A stretch of DNA of 64,000 bases from contig NZ_LBMW01000013.1 of NCBI RefSeq assembly GCF_026168105.1, positions 103,851 through 167,850 on the forward strand, given 5' to 3'. The DNA is from Streptomyces hygroscopicus. GTDB taxonomy: Bacteria > Actinomycetota > Actinomycetes > Streptomycetales > Streptomycetaceae. The position numbers and the translations under genes are program-made. Shown here in pieces: positions 18,087 through 27,324 of this stretch (the stretch's first letter is position 1; each line of letters begins with the position of its first letter). A model generated the notes under the pieces. It did no database searches. It had not been told where the DNA came from and was given only the letters and a program-made list of their open reading frames with translations.

Positions 18087-19162
18087 AGGGGCGTATCCCG
18101 GTGCTGCTGGCGCTGCTCGCGCTCGTCCTGGCGCCCTTGGCGGCGGCGCCGGCCCGGGGCGCCGGGCGGCCCGCCGTCACGCTGTCCGCGTCCCAGGCGG
18201 GGACGGGCGGTTCGATCACCGTGACCGGTGCCGGCTGGCGTCCCAGGACCCTGCTGATGATCCTGATCTGCGGGCAGTCCGCGCCCTCCCGCGGGGTGGT
18301 CGGCGGCACCAACTCCTGCGCCAACGCCGACGGCCGGGCTGTCACGACCGACGCACACGGGGCGTTCCGCAGAAGGCTTCCGGTGGCCGAACCGCCGGTG
18401 CCGTGCCCCTGTGTGGTGCACGTCGCCACCGTGACCGGGAGCCAGGCGGACGCCGACGCGATCTTCCAGGTCGCCGGGCACGCCGTGGAGCCCCTGCCCG
18501 CCGAGTCCGCCGCAGGGCGGCTGTCGGTGCTGACGGACACCCGACTCGACGGCTCCAGCGGACTGCTGACCTGGTTCGGGGCACCGCCGTCCCGCACGCT
18601 CGTGTTCACCGTCGGCAACGTCGGCCCCTCGCCGGTGAAGGATCCCGTCTTCCGGATCGGCACCTCCCACGGGGTCTTCGCCCCGCAGTGGGACGACCAG
18701 CAGTGGCGCGGCACGATCGCGCCCGGCGGGAAGGCGCGGATCACGCTGCCGGTGGAGCTGTCGGCGGGTGCCCACGGCGACTACACCGTCTCCCTCGAGT
18801 ACGGCGGGAAGGTCCTCGCCGAACAGCCGTGGGGCGTCGGCCGCCCCTGGGGCGTGACCCTCTTCTGGATCCTGGTCTGCGTGGTCGTACCGGCCGCCGT
18901 GTTCCGCCTCGGCATGGCCGTCGTGGACCGGGTGCGGCCGCGCGGCCGGTCGCGGAGGGCCGTACGCCACCGTGGTCCGCGGCTGTCCGGTTCCGCCTGG
19001 CGCATCCCGAGGCCGGGCGCTCCTTCGCCCGCCCCCGCAGCCCGCACCGCTTCGGCCCTGCCGTGGTTCACCCCGGACGCCGATCCGGGGACCGCGGTGA
19101 ACGGCCGGCTCTCCGCACCGCACGACAGCAGCCCGACGACCCCGACGAAGGGAAACACGTGA
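18083..19162 (+). CDS. Secreted membrane-anchored protein with neocarzinostatin-like domain
   Basis: 359 residues. A signal peptide (ending ARGAG) is followed by VTLSASQAGTGGSITVTGAG, and a segment with CGQ, NSCANADGRAVTTDAHGAF and PCPCVVHV, similar in pattern to the neocarzinostatin Ig-like domain with its paired cysteines. A second beta domain (about 150-255) contains LVFTVGNVGPSPVKDPVFRI, resembling COG1361-type repeats. One membrane helix (about 262-282) and a disordered basic C-terminus follow. GTG 18083 overlaps the upstream stop, and its own stop overlaps the next start. No enzymatic residues are apparent; a structural surface role is inferred from the operon. Confidence 0.7.
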   Translation: MKGRIPVLLALLALVLAPLAAAPARGAGRPAVTLSASQAGTGGSITVTGAGWRPRTLLMILICGQSAPSRGVVGGTNSCANADGRAVTTDAHGAFRRRLPVAEPPVPCPCVVHVATVTGSQADADAIFQVAGHAVEPLPAESAAGRLSVLTDTRLDGSSGLLTWFGAPPSRTLVFTVGNVGPSPVKDPVFRIGTSHGVFAPQWDDQQWRGTIAPGGKARITLPVELSAGAHGDYTVSLEYGGKVLAEQPWGVGRPWGVTLFWILVCVVVPAAVFRLGMAVVDRVRPRGRSRRAVRHRGPRLSGSAWRIPRPGAPSPAPAARTASALPWFTPDADPGTAVNGRLSAPHDSSPTTPTKGNT

Positions 19163-20511
19163 GCGCGCAACGGAGAGCCCTGGCGGCAGGGGGCAGAAGC
19201 GGCAGAGCGAGCGCGGCCGGAGTGGTGCTGATGCTGGGCGGCGCGGGCATCCTGCTCGGCGTGGCGGCCGCCCCGGCCCAGGCAGCGGAGGTGTCGTACC
19301 GGACCGAGTGCATTCCGCCCCCGATCTCCGGGCTGCCCCCGGTCGAGGGCACCACGAAGGTGGAGATCACGGCGCCGGCCCTGGCGAAGGTCGGCGACGA
19401 GGTGGCGATCACCTGGAAGTTCGTGCAGGCCGCGTCGAAGAACCCCGATGTGCTCGATCTGGGCAAGGACACGGTCAAGCCGACGGGGACGCTGAAGGCG
19501 GCAGGGGCGCAGATCGCGGACATCGCGATGGAGGGGCCCCGGTCGAACCCCCCGATCCCCAAGAACAGCGACATGAAGCTGTCCGACATGACGGGCAGGC
19601 TGAAGCTGACCGCGGCCGGCCGGGTGACGCTCACGCCGGACGCGTACGACATCAACGTCGACAAGCCCATCTCGACCGACACCAAGTGCTCCCCCAAGGA
19701 GCCGGTGCAGCCGGCCGCGACCATCAACGTGACGGACGGCGGCGGCACTTCGGGCGGTACTACGGGAGGGTCCCCGACGGTCGTCCCCACTCCGCCGACG
19801 AGCGTGCCCACGGGCCTGCCGACCGGGTCCTCCTCGGCCACCCCCACGGCGAGCGCGACCGAGACCGGCGGCGGCGCGGGCGGTACCGGCGGCGGGCAGA
19901 CGGACTTCACCGGCAAGGAGGTCCAGGTCCCCTACGCCTGCAAGACGCCCATCGGCGACAGGAGCGCCACCTCGCCGGTGCAGATCAACGCCAGGAGCAG
20001 CGGCGGGAGTTTCGATCTCACGGTGCAGTTCAAGAAGTCGGTGATGAACAGCCCGGCGGACATCCCCAAGGGCTCGGTTAAGCCGTCGATGGAGGTCGCA
20101 CTGGGCGGCGCGGACAAGGGCACGGTCCATGTCGAGGGCCCCACGAACGCGAGCGCCATCAAGTCGGGCGATCCCATCGAGATCCCGGATCTGACGGGCA
20201 CCTACAAGCCGGGAGCGAGCGGGCGGTCGACGCTGTCGCCGGGCGTGCTGACCATCGAGGCCCTCGGCACCACCACGACCTGTACGCCGACGAGCACGCA
20301 GGTGTCGCTGACCCTGGACACCTCGCAGCAGCCGGGCGGAGCCTCCGGCGGTTCGTCGACCTCCTCCGGCACGTCCTCGGGCACATCGGGCGGCCTGGCC
20401 CAGACGGGTGCGGACGACCACGGCAGCCTCAGGGCCCTGGGGCTGGTGGCCGGCACGGCTGTCCTGCTGGGCGGCGCGGTCTTCACGTTCCTGCCCAGGC
20501 GCGTCCGCTGA
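19159..20511 (+). CDS. LAXTG surface protein with two repeated Cys-pair modules
   Basis: 450 residues: signal peptide (ending AQAAEV), a first module (about 43-190), a Gly/Thr/Pro/Ser linker (about 200-250), a second module starting VPYACKTPIGDRS (about 258-385), a Gly/Ser-rich linker, and LAQTG at 413-417 with a hydrophobic helix and PRRVR tail. LAXTG is the motif preferred by class E sortases of Streptomyces. The second module is a close paralogue of the one in the 16413-17096 protein. GTG 19159 overlaps the upstream stop (GTGA), so the last three genes are translationally coupled. Confidence 0.82.
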   Translation: MSAQRRALAAGGRSGRASAAGVVLMLGGAGILLGVAAAPAQAAEVSYRTECIPPPISGLPPVEGTTKVEITAPALAKVGDEVAITWKFVQAASKNPDVLDLGKDTVKPTGTLKAAGAQIADIAMEGPRSNPPIPKNSDMKLSDMTGRLKLTAAGRVTLTPDAYDINVDKPISTDTKCSPKEPVQPAATINVTDGGGTSGGTTGGSPTVVPTPPTSVPTGLPTGSSSATPTASATETGGGAGGTGGGQTDFTGKEVQVPYACKTPIGDRSATSPVQINARSSGGSFDLTVQFKKSVMNSPADIPKGSVKPSMEVALGGADKGTVHVEGPTNASAIKSGDPIEIPDLTGTYKPGASGRSTLSPGVLTIEALGTTTTCTPTSTQVSLTLDTSQQPGGASGGSSTSSGTSSGTSGGLAQTGADDHGSLRALGLVAGTAVLLGGAVFTFLPRRVR

Positions 20512-20530
20512 GCCTCCCCGGACGAACGCC

Positions 20531-20568
20531 GGAGGGCCGCCGCACCCAGCCGGGTGCAGCGGCCCTCC
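20531..20568. terminator. Shared terminator of convergent genes
   Basis: GGAGGGCCGC-C-GCACCC pairs with GGGTGC-A-GCGGCCCTCC around a four-base loop. It lies 20 bases past each of the two convergent stops. Confidence 0.88.
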
Positions 20569-20586
20569 GACGGCCCGCGACGTGCG

Positions 20587-22083
20587 TCAGTGCACGTCGC
20601 CCATGAGCTCCTTGACCTTCTTGCGGTACATCCACACGGCGAGACCGGCGACCACGGCGACCGCGGCCTCCAGGGCCACGATGCCCGTCTTGTTCAGGTC
20701 GACGCCCGCGATGGAGAGCAGACCGGTCGTGGCGTCACCGGCGGTGACGGCCAGGAACCACACACCCATCATCTGGGAGGCGTACTTGACCGGAGCCATC
20801 TTCGTGGTGACGGAGAGGCCGACCGGGGAGAGCGTCAGCTCACCGACGGTCTGCACGAAGTAGATCGCGACCAGCCACATCGCCGCGGCCTTGTGACCGC
20901 CGTCGGCGATCGCCAGCGGGGCCAGGAACAGGAAGAAGGACGCACCGATCAGGACCAGACCCGAGGCGAACTTCACCGCGGTGCTCGGCTCCTTGCCGCG
21001 CCGGTTCAGCGCCAGCCACATCCAGGCGAAGACAGGAGCGAGCGCCATGATCATGACCGGGTTGACCGACTGGTACCAGGAGACGGGGAAGTTCCAGCCG
21101 AAGATCGTGTTCTTGGCCGAGGCGTCGGCGAAGATCGACAGGGTGGAGCCACCCTGGTCGTAGATCATCCAGAACGCGGCGGCGGCCACGAAGAACCAGA
21201 TGTAGGCGGACACCTTCGACTGCTCGACGCGGTCCAGATCCTTGTCCCGCTTGATCCGGGCGATGACCATGACCGGGATGACCAGACCGGCGATGGTGAT
21301 CGGGACCAGCAGCCAGTTCAGGGTGTAGACGCCGGAGAAGCCGACGATGCTGTAGAAGACGACCGCGACAGCCGCCCACAGCGCCGACTTGAGCAGCGTC
21401 GAGGACTTCTCCGCCGGGGTCAGCGGCGTCGGGACGACGTTCGAGCGCGCGCTCAGGTGACGGCCGCCGAGCAGGTACTGGCCGAGGCCGAGCGCCATGC
21501 CGAGCGCGGCGAGCGCGAAGCCCATGTGCCAGTTGACGCTCTCACCGACGGTGCCGATGACCAGCGGCGCGGCGAAGGCGCCCAGGTTGATGCCGACGTA
21601 GAAGAGCGTGAAGCCACCGTCGCGACGGGGGTCGTCCGGGCCGTCGTAGAGGTGGCCGACCATCGTGGAGATGTTGGCCTTCAGCAGACCCGAGCCGATG
21701 GCGACGAGGCCGAGACCGGCGAAGAACGTCCCGGACGACGGCAGGGCCAGCGTGAGGTGGCCCAGCATGATGATGGTGCCCGCGACGGCGACCGTCTTGC
21801 GGGGGCCGAGAACGCGGTCGGCGAACCAGCCGCCCGGCAGGGCGAGCAGGTACACGAGCGACACGTACACCGAGTAGATCGCGGTCGCGGTGGCCGCGCT
21901 CAGGTGCAGGCCGCCCGGGGCGACCAGGTACAGCGGGAGAAGGGCCCTCATGCCGTAGTAGGAGAATCGCTCCCACATCTCGGTCATGAAGAGAGTGGCC
22001 AGTCCGCGGGGGTGGCCGAAGAAGGTCTTCTCGGAACCGGGGGTGCCCGGGCGGACCGAGTCCTTCGTCAGGCTGGACGCCAT
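20587..22083 (-). CDS. POT/PTR2-family proton-dependent peptide transporter
   Basis: 498 residues with about 14 membrane helices. The POT signature ExxERFxYY is present as E35-MW-E38-R39-F-S-Y42-Y43, used for proton coupling and peptide binding. Further motifs are GGWFADRVLGPRKT in the loop after helix 2, and FTLFYVGINLGAF. It imports di- and tripeptides with protons. ATG 22083 follows AAGGAAC. It has a long leader on the minus strand containing a hairpin with a U-tract, suggesting attenuation. Confidence 0.93.
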   Translation of the reverse strand: MASSLTKDSVRPGTPGSEKTFFGHPRGLATLFMTEMWERFSYYGMRALLPLYLVAPGGLHLSAATATAIYSVYVSLVYLLALPGGWFADRVLGPRKTVAVAGTIIMLGHLTLALPSSGTFFAGLGLVAIGSGLLKANISTMVGHLYDGPDDPRRDGGFTLFYVGINLGAFAAPLVIGTVGESVNWHMGFALAALGMALGLGQYLLGGRHLSARSNVVPTPLTPAEKSSTLLKSALWAAVAVVFYSIVGFSGVYTLNWLLVPITIAGLVIPVMVIARIKRDKDLDRVEQSKVSAYIWFFVAAAAFWMIYDQGGSTLSIFADASAKNTIFGWNFPVSWYQSVNPVMIMALAPVFAWMWLALNRRGKEPSTAVKFASGLVLIGASFFLFLAPLAIADGGHKAAAMWLVAIYFVQTVGELTLSPVGLSVTTKMAPVKYASQMMGVWFLAVTAGDATTGLLSIAGVDLNKTGIVALEAAVAVVAGLAVWMYRKKVKELMGDVH

Positions 22084-22651
22084 GGTCGTTCCTTGCTGGT
22101 CGGGGCGTGCGGCGGTGGGGGTACCGCGTCTCGGCCGGGGCCGAGACCGTGGGTTGCGCGCCCGGTGGGGGGCGGCCGGCACCGGCGCGATCGGTCGTCC
22201 ACCCCACGCCCACGGGGAGTCCGCTCCGGATCGCGGAGCGGCGGACGGCGATCACCGGGATCCACGCCTCTACGCGCGTAAGTGCGCCCAGGGCCCGGCC
22301 ACAGGTCATTCCTTTCGAGGCCGGCCGAAACCAGCCCGCACACAAAAAAGACCCTCAGCGTCAAGTGCCCGCCAAAGGTCTCCGGTGGTGCTACAGGCGT
22401 TCTGGTCACCATACGGCATGACACTGCCCCATATGGAAGGACATGAGAGGTGAATCACAGGTGATACCGGAACCGCTCATCCCATTCGAAGGCATTCACC
22501 TGGATGGCCCCCGGAAGGTGAAGGCGTGACTCCACTCCGTGACCACGGATGTCCCCCTCGTATCGTCGCAGCGCAAGGTAAGAATCCGTCTTCGTCGATC
22601 ACACCCGCGATCACACCGTTCCTCTTGTCGTGGGCGGACTACCATCACCCC
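22084..22651. other. Divergent leader region of the peptide transporter and response regulator
   Basis: 568 bases without a recognised gene. On the minus strand it holds the transporter leader with an intrinsic terminator (22344-22381). A 12-codon frame on the minus strand, starting with ATG near 22443 and ending with TGA near 22407, encodes MSFHMGQCHAVW just before that hairpin; it lacks a clear ribosome site. Other long frames here have poor codon bias. Confidence 0.5.
22344..22381 (-). terminator. Intrinsic terminator with U-tract in transporter leader
   Basis: Read on the minus strand, AGACCTTTGGCG can pair over 12 positions with CGCTGAGGGTCT (three of them G-U), with a nine-base loop, and is followed by TTTTTT. 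This is a classical intrinsic terminator, rare in this genome, placed about 260 bases before the transporter start. It may attenuate the transporter or end a small RNA. Confidence 0.7.
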
Positions 22652-23329
22652 ATGACCCGTGTACTGCTCGCCGAGGACGACGCGTCCATCTCGGAGCCGC
22701 TGGCCCGTGCCCTGCGCCGGGAGGGTTACGAGGTCGAAGTGCGCGAGGACGGACCCACCGCGCTCGACGCCGGAATGCAGGGCGGCGTCGACCTCGTCGT
22801 GCTGGACCTCGGGCTGCCCGGCATGGACGGCCTGGAGGTGGCCCGCCGACTGCGCGCGGATGGCCACACCGTCCCGATCCTGATCCTGACCGCGCGTGCC
22901 GACGAGGTGGACACCGTCGTCGGCCTCGACGCGGGCGCCGACGACTACGTCACCAAGCCCTTCCGGCTCGCCGAACTGCTCGCGCGGGTCCGGGCCCTGC
23001 TGCGGCGCGGCTCCACCGAGCCCGCGCAGCCGCCCGCCACGCACGGGGTGCGCATCGACGTCGAGTCGCACCGCGCGTGGATGGGCGACGAGGAGCTGCA
23101 GCTCACCGCCAAGGAGTTCGACCTGCTGCGGGTTCTCGTCCGGGACGCGGGCCGGGTCGTCACCCGTGACCAGCTGATGCGCGAGGTCTGGGACACCACA
23201 TGGTGGTCGTCCACGAAGACGCTGGACATGCACATCTCCTGGCTGCGCAAGAAGCTGGGCGACGACGCGGCGAACCCGCGCTACATCGCGACCGTGCGGG
23301 GAGTGGGCTTCCGCTTCGAGAAGAGCTAG
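22652..23329 (+). CDS. OmpR-family response regulator
   Basis: 225 residues: a receiver domain with phospho-acceptor Asp52 (VVLDLGLPG), acidic pair E8-D9-D10 and Lys102 (TKPF), then a winged-helix DNA-binding domain from about residue 130 ending in YIATVRGVGFRFEK. It pairs with the histidine kinase 250 bases downstream. ATG 22652 has no ribosome site; TACCAT at 22640-22645 lies six bases before it, so the mRNA may be leaderless. The stop codon lies in the first copy of a 20-bp tandem repeat. The stimulus is unknown. Confidence 0.93.
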   Translation: MTRVLLAEDDASISEPLARALRREGYEVEVREDGPTALDAGMQGGVDLVVLDLGLPGMDGLEVARRLRADGHTVPILILTARADEVDTVVGLDAGADDYVTKPFRLAELLARVRALLRRGSTEPAQPPATHGVRIDVESHRAWMGDEELQLTAKEFDLLRVLVRDAGRVVTRDQLMREVWDTTWWSSTKTLDMHISWLRKKLGDDAANPRYIATVRGVGFRFEKS

Positions 23330-23377
23330 GCGCATTCGGGAAGAGCTGGGCGCTCTCGAGAAGGGCTGGGCGCTGCC
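23318..23377. repeat. Three 20-bp tandem copies spanning a stop codon
   Basis: Copies 23318-23337, 23338-23357 and 23358-23377 share the pattern GAGAAGAGCTGGGCGCTCTC with a few changes. The TAG of the response regulator is within copy one; later copies read TGG there. No secondary gene is created. Confidence 0.85.
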
Positions 23378-23580
23378 GCCGGGCTCCGCCGGATCCGGTG
23401 CGCTCGGGTGGCCGGGCGCGTCACGCCGCCGTGACCGGTGACTTGTGCGGCGTGACGGCTGCGGGTCGTCTGTGGCTGGTCGCGCAGTTCCCCGCTGCCC
23501 TCGACGGGGTGCCGCCCGCCCCGGGTGCGGACGCGACTGCGGCACACTGGTCGTCGTAAAGCCATCGCCCGGAGGGCCCC

Positions 23581-24858
23581 GTGCGTCGTCGTCTCATCCA
23601 GTCCACTCTTGCCGTCGTCCTGGTGGTGATCGCCGTCTTCGGCGTCTCCCTGGTGATCGTCGAGACCCGCACGATCAGCAACAGTGCCCAGGAGCGCGTC
23701 GACTCCGAGGCGCTGCGGCTGGCCAGCATCGTGGACAGCAGGCTCCTCGGTAACGGGAAAGTCACCTCCGCGACCCTCGAGGACCAGGTCACCGGCGACA
23801 AGTACGCGGTGATCGACATCCCCGGCCGGCCCTCCCTCGAGGCCGGTACCAAGCCCGTCGGCGACGTCATCCACTCCACCGCCACGGGCGAGGAGGGCGA
23901 GACGGTCCGTGTGGAGGAGCCGCGTTCCGCCGTCACCCGCGAGGTCGGCCGGACGCTGCTGGTCATCGCCCTGGTCGCGCTGCTCGCCATCATCGCCGCG
24001 GTCCTGCTCGCGGTGCGCCAGGCCAACCGCCTCGCCTCCCCGCTCACCGACCTCGCCGAGACCGCGGAGCGCCTCGGCTCCGGCGACCCACGGCCGCGCC
24101 ACAAGCGATACGGCGTACCGGAGCTGGACCGGGTCGCCGACGTCCTCGACTCCTCGGCCGAACGGATCGCGCGGATGCTGACGGCCGAGCGGCGCCTGGC
24201 CGCCGACGCCTCCCATCAACTGCGCACGCCCCTCACGGCCCTGTCGATGCGCCTGGAGGAGATCACCCTCACGGACGATCCGGACACGGTGAAGGAGGAG
24301 GCGACCATCGCGCTCACGCAGGTGGAGCGGCTCACGGACGTCGTGGAACGGCTGCTGACCAATGCCCGCGACCCGCGCACCGGCTCCGCCGTCTCCTTCG
24401 ACCTCGACGAGGTCATCCATCAGCAGATCGCCGAGTGGCGCCCCGCGTACCGCAGCGTGGGCCGGGCGATCGTCAGCTCCGGCAAACGGCATCTGCGGGC
24501 CGTGGGCACACCGGGCGCGGTCGCCCAGGTGCTGGCCGCCCTGATCGAGAACTCCCTCATGCACGGCGGCGGCACGGTCGCGCTGCGCACCCGTGTCACC
24601 GGCAACCAAGCGGTCGTGGAGGTCACCGACGAGGGCCCGGGCGTGCCGCCCGAGCTGGGCTCCCGCATCTTCGAGCGCACGATCAGCGGCCGCAACTCCA
24701 CGGGTATCGGCCTGGCGGTCGCCCGCGACCTCGCGGAGGCCGACGGCGGCCGTCTGGAGATGCTCCAGGCCAAACCGCCGGTCTTCGGCCTGTTCCTGTC
24801 GCGCACCCCGTTGAAGGTGCCGCCGCAGGGCGAGGAGACGGAGCGGACGGTCAGGTAG
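23581..24858 (+). CDS. Sensor histidine kinase
   Basis: 425 residues: membrane helix at about 8-28, an extracytoplasmic region of about 95 residues, a second helix (about 125-145), a HAMP linker, then the HisKA domain with DASHQLRTPLTAL (His212) and a HATPase domain with ALIENSLMHGG, DEGPGVPP and GIGLAVAR. It should phosphorylate the response regulator upstream. GTG 23581 follows CCGGAGGG. The sensor region has no known small-molecule motif. It converges with the GtrA gene 17 bases away. Confidence 0.93.
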   Translation: MRRRLIQSTLAVVLVVIAVFGVSLVIVETRTISNSAQERVDSEALRLASIVDSRLLGNGKVTSATLEDQVTGDKYAVIDIPGRPSLEAGTKPVGDVIHSTATGEEGETVRVEEPRSAVTREVGRTLLVIALVALLAIIAAVLLAVRQANRLASPLTDLAETAERLGSGDPRPRHKRYGVPELDRVADVLDSSAERIARMLTAERRLAADASHQLRTPLTALSMRLEEITLTDDPDTVKEEATIALTQVERLTDVVERLLTNARDPRTGSAVSFDLDEVIHQQIAEWRPAYRSVGRAIVSSGKRHLRAVGTPGAVAQVLAALIENSLMHGGGTVALRTRVTGNQAVVEVTDEGPGVPPELGSRIFERTISGRNSTGIGLAVARDLAEADGGRLEMLQAKPPVFGLFLSRTPLKVPPQGEETERTVR

Positions 24859-24875
24859 GGCTCAGGACCCGTGCC

Positions 24876-25472
24876 TCAGCGGCGGGCGTGCTGGTCGCGG
24901 TGGCTCTGCTTCTCGGCCTCCGCGAGTATCGACTCCGCGCCCGCCACGGCCTCCCCGGCAGGCATCGCCTTGAAGACCCAGCTGCGGTAGGACCAGAAGC
25001 GGAACAGCGTCCCGAGGCCGATGCCGAGGAACTTGAAGATGTTGCTCTGCAGCGGGCTGTCCCACCCGAACCCGTACGTCGCCACGTACAGCACGCCGTT
25101 CTCGATCACCAGGCCCGCCGCGCTGAACACCAGGAACAGCGTCATCTCGCGGGTGCGGCCGCTCTTGTCACGGTCCCGGTAGGTGAAGTACCGGAACCCG
25201 ATGTAGTTGAAGATGATCGCGACGACGGTGGCGACGATGCTGGCACGGACCACCTGAAGACCGGTGGCGTGCCGCACCAGGTTGAACACCAGGAGGTTGA
25301 CCAGCAGACCCGCCCCGCCGACGGCGCCGAATTTGGCGATCTCGCGCACCAGGCGGTCGAAGCGGCGGCGCACCGCGCCCCGGGGGTTGTCCTTCAGGCC
25401 CGTGGAACCACTGCCCATCGTGTCGCCAGCCCCCGTCGGGTTCGAGTCGGTCGGTCGTTTCGTATCGGTCAC
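24876..25472 (-). CDS. GtrA-family membrane protein
   Basis: 198 residues with four membrane helices (about 47-67, 76-96, 108-128, 140-158). The family pattern is seen in FGAVGGAGLLVNLLVFNLVR and later FNYIGFRYFTYR and FRFWSYRSWVF. GtrA proteins are thought to flip or hold lipid-linked sugars, often for cell-wall polymer glycosylation. The start GTG 25472 lacks a clear ribosome site; ATG 25418 is an alternative. Its location in an envelope-rich region fits a role with the glycosyltransferases, but no partner gene is adjacent. Confidence 0.85.
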   Translation of the reverse strand: MTDTKRPTDSNPTGAGDTMGSGSTGLKDNPRGAVRRRFDRLVREIAKFGAVGGAGLLVNLLVFNLVRHATGLQVVRASIVATVVAIIFNYIGFRYFTYRDRDKSGRTREMTLFLVFSAAGLVIENGVLYVATYGFGWDSPLQSNIFKFLGIGLGTLFRFWSYRSWVFKAMPAGEAVAGAESILAEAEKQSHRDQHARR

Positions 25473-25657
25473 AACCGGTGATATCGGTCATGCCGGTCGT
25501 ATCGGCCGGTCGGCTGAACGCGCCGAGCGGTTCCGTCAACGCCGCCATGCTAACCAGCGCCCGTGAACGGCGCCCACGGACGTCTACATGAGGACGGAAA
25601 GAAAGCGACCACGGGGACGGAAACCGGCCGCCGTGGCGTGGCCGATACCCTAGGTGC

Positions 25658-26797
25658 GTGACGTTCCCGGTAGTCGGCATGGTCGGCGGGGGCCAGCTCG
25701 CTCGTATGACCCACGAGGCAGGCATCCCGCTCGGCATCAGGTTCAAGCTCCTCAGTGACACCCCTCAGGATTCCGCGGCGCAGGTCGTAGGTGACGTCGT
25801 CATCGGCGACTACCGCGATCTGGAGACGCTGCGCGCCTTCGCGCGGGGCTGTGACGTGATCACCTTCGATCACGAACATGTGCCCACCGAGCACCTGCGG
25901 GCCCTCGAGGCCGACGGCATCCCCGTCCGCCCGGGCCCGGACGCGCTCGTGCACGCCCAGGACAAGGGCGTGATGCGCGCGAAGCTCGACGCGATCGGAG
26001 TGCCGTGCCCGCGGCACCGGATCGTGGCGGACCCGCAGGACGTGGCCGCGTTCGCCGCGGAAGGCGACGGCTTCCCGGTCGTCCTCAAAACCGTCCGCGG
26101 CGGCTACGACGGCAAGGGCGTGTGGGTGGTCCGGTCGGCCGAGGAGGCCGCCGAGCCGTTCCGCGCCGGCGTTCCTGTCCTCGCGGAGGAGAAGGTCGAC
26201 TTCGCCCGGGAGCTGGCCGCCAACGTCGTCCGCTCGCCGCACGGCCAGGCCGTCGCCTACCCCGTCGTCGAGTCCCGCCAGGTCGACGGGGTCTGTGACA
26301 CCGTGATCGCGCCCGCCCCCGGCCTCGGCGAGGAGTCGGCGCTCAAGGCCGAGGAGCTGGCCCTGACGATCGCCAAGGAACTCGGCGTCGTCGGCCACCT
26401 CGCCGTCGAACTGTTCGAGACCCGTGACGGCCGCATCCTCGTCAACGAACTGGCGATGCGCCCGCACAACTCGGGCCACTGGACCCAGGACGGCGCGATC
26501 ACCTCGCAGTTCGCCAACCACGTCCGGGCGGTCCTCGACCTCCCGCTCGGCGACCCGCGCCCGCGCGCGAAGTGGACGGTCATGGCGAACGTCCTCGGCG
26601 GCGACTACCCGGACATGTACTCCGCGTATCTGCACTGCATGGCCCGCGACCCGCAGCTCAAGATCCACATGTACGGCAAGGATGTGAAGCCCGGCCGCAA
26701 GGTCGGTCACGTCAACACCTACGGCGACGACCTCGACGACGTGCTGGAGCGCGCCCGTCACGCTGCCGGCTACCTGAGAGGCACCATCACCGAATGA
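25658..26797 (+). CDS. purK: N5-carboxyaminoimidazole ribonucleotide synthase
   Basis: 379 residues of the ATP-grasp superfamily. It uses ATP and bicarbonate to carboxylate AIR in purine synthesis. The N-terminal [11 protein letters not shown], the ATP-grasp [14 protein letters not shown], and [14 protein letters not shown], the PurK signature, are visible. GTG 25658 has no ribosome site; TACCCT at 25646-25651 lies six bases before it, suggesting a leaderless transcript. Its stop overlaps the ATG of purE. Confidence 0.96.
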   Translation: MTFPVVGMVGGGQLARMTHEAGIPLGIRFKLLSDTPQDSAAQVVGDVVIGDYRDLETLRAFARGCDVITFDHEHVPTEHLRALEADGIPVRPGPDALVHAQDKGVMRAKLDAIGVPCPRHRIVADPQDVAAFAAEGDGFPVVLKTVRGGYDGKGVWVVRSAEEAAEPFRAGVPVLAEEKVDFARELAANVVRSPHGQAVAYPVVESRQVDGVCDTVIAPAPGLGEESALKAEELALTIAKELGVVGHLAVELFETRDGRILVNELAMRPHNSGHWTQDGAITSQFANHVRAVLDLPLGDPRPRAKWTVMANVLGGDYPDMYSAYLHCMARDPQLKIHMYGKDVKPGRKVGHVNTYGDDLDDVLERARHAAGYLRGTITE

Positions 26798-27324
26798 GCC
26801 CTGTTGTTGGCATCGTCATGGGGTCGGACTCCGACTGGCCGGTCATGGAGGCCGCCGCCAAGGCCCTCGACGAGTTCGAGATCGCGTACGAGGTCGACGT
26901 CGTCTCCGCGCACCGGATGCCGCGCGAGATGATCACTTACGGTGAGCAGGCCGTGGACCGCGGCCTGAAGGTGATCATCGCGGGTGCCGGCGGCGCCGCG
27001 CACCTGCCCGGCATGCTCGCCTCCGTCACCGCCCTGCCCGTCATCGGCGTCCCCGTCCCGCTGAAGTACCTCGACGGCATGGACTCGCTGCTGTCGATCG
27101 TGCAGATGCCGGCCGGTGTGCCGGTGGCGACGGTCTCGGTGGGCGGTGCCCGAAACGCCGGTCTGCTGGCGGCCCGCATCCTGGCCACGCACGACGAGGA
27201 GATCCTCGGCAGGATGCGCGAGTTCCAGCAGGACCTCAACGATCAGGCCGCCGAGAAGGGCAAGCGCCTGCGCTCCAAGGTCGAGGGATCGACGGCGGGC
27301 TTCGGCTTCAACTCGGGGAAGTGA
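26794..27324 (+). CDS. purE: N5-carboxyaminoimidazole ribonucleotide mutase
   Basis: 176 residues, class I PurE. It moves the carboxyl group made by PurK to give CAIR. Signatures are [11 protein letters not shown] (phosphate site), SAHRMP with the catalytic His, and [15 protein letters not shown] 26794 overlaps the purK stop (ATGA), and its own stop overlaps the dipeptidase start, so the three genes are coupled. Confidence 0.97.
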   Translation: MSPVVGIVMGSDSDWPVMEAAAKALDEFEIAYEVDVVSAHRMPREMITYGEQAVDRGLKVIIAGAGGAAHLPGMLASVTALPVIGVPVPLKYLDGMDSLLSIVQMPAGVPVATVSVGGARNAGLLAARILATHDEEILGRMREFQQDLNDQAAEKGKRLRSKVEGSTAGFGFNSGK

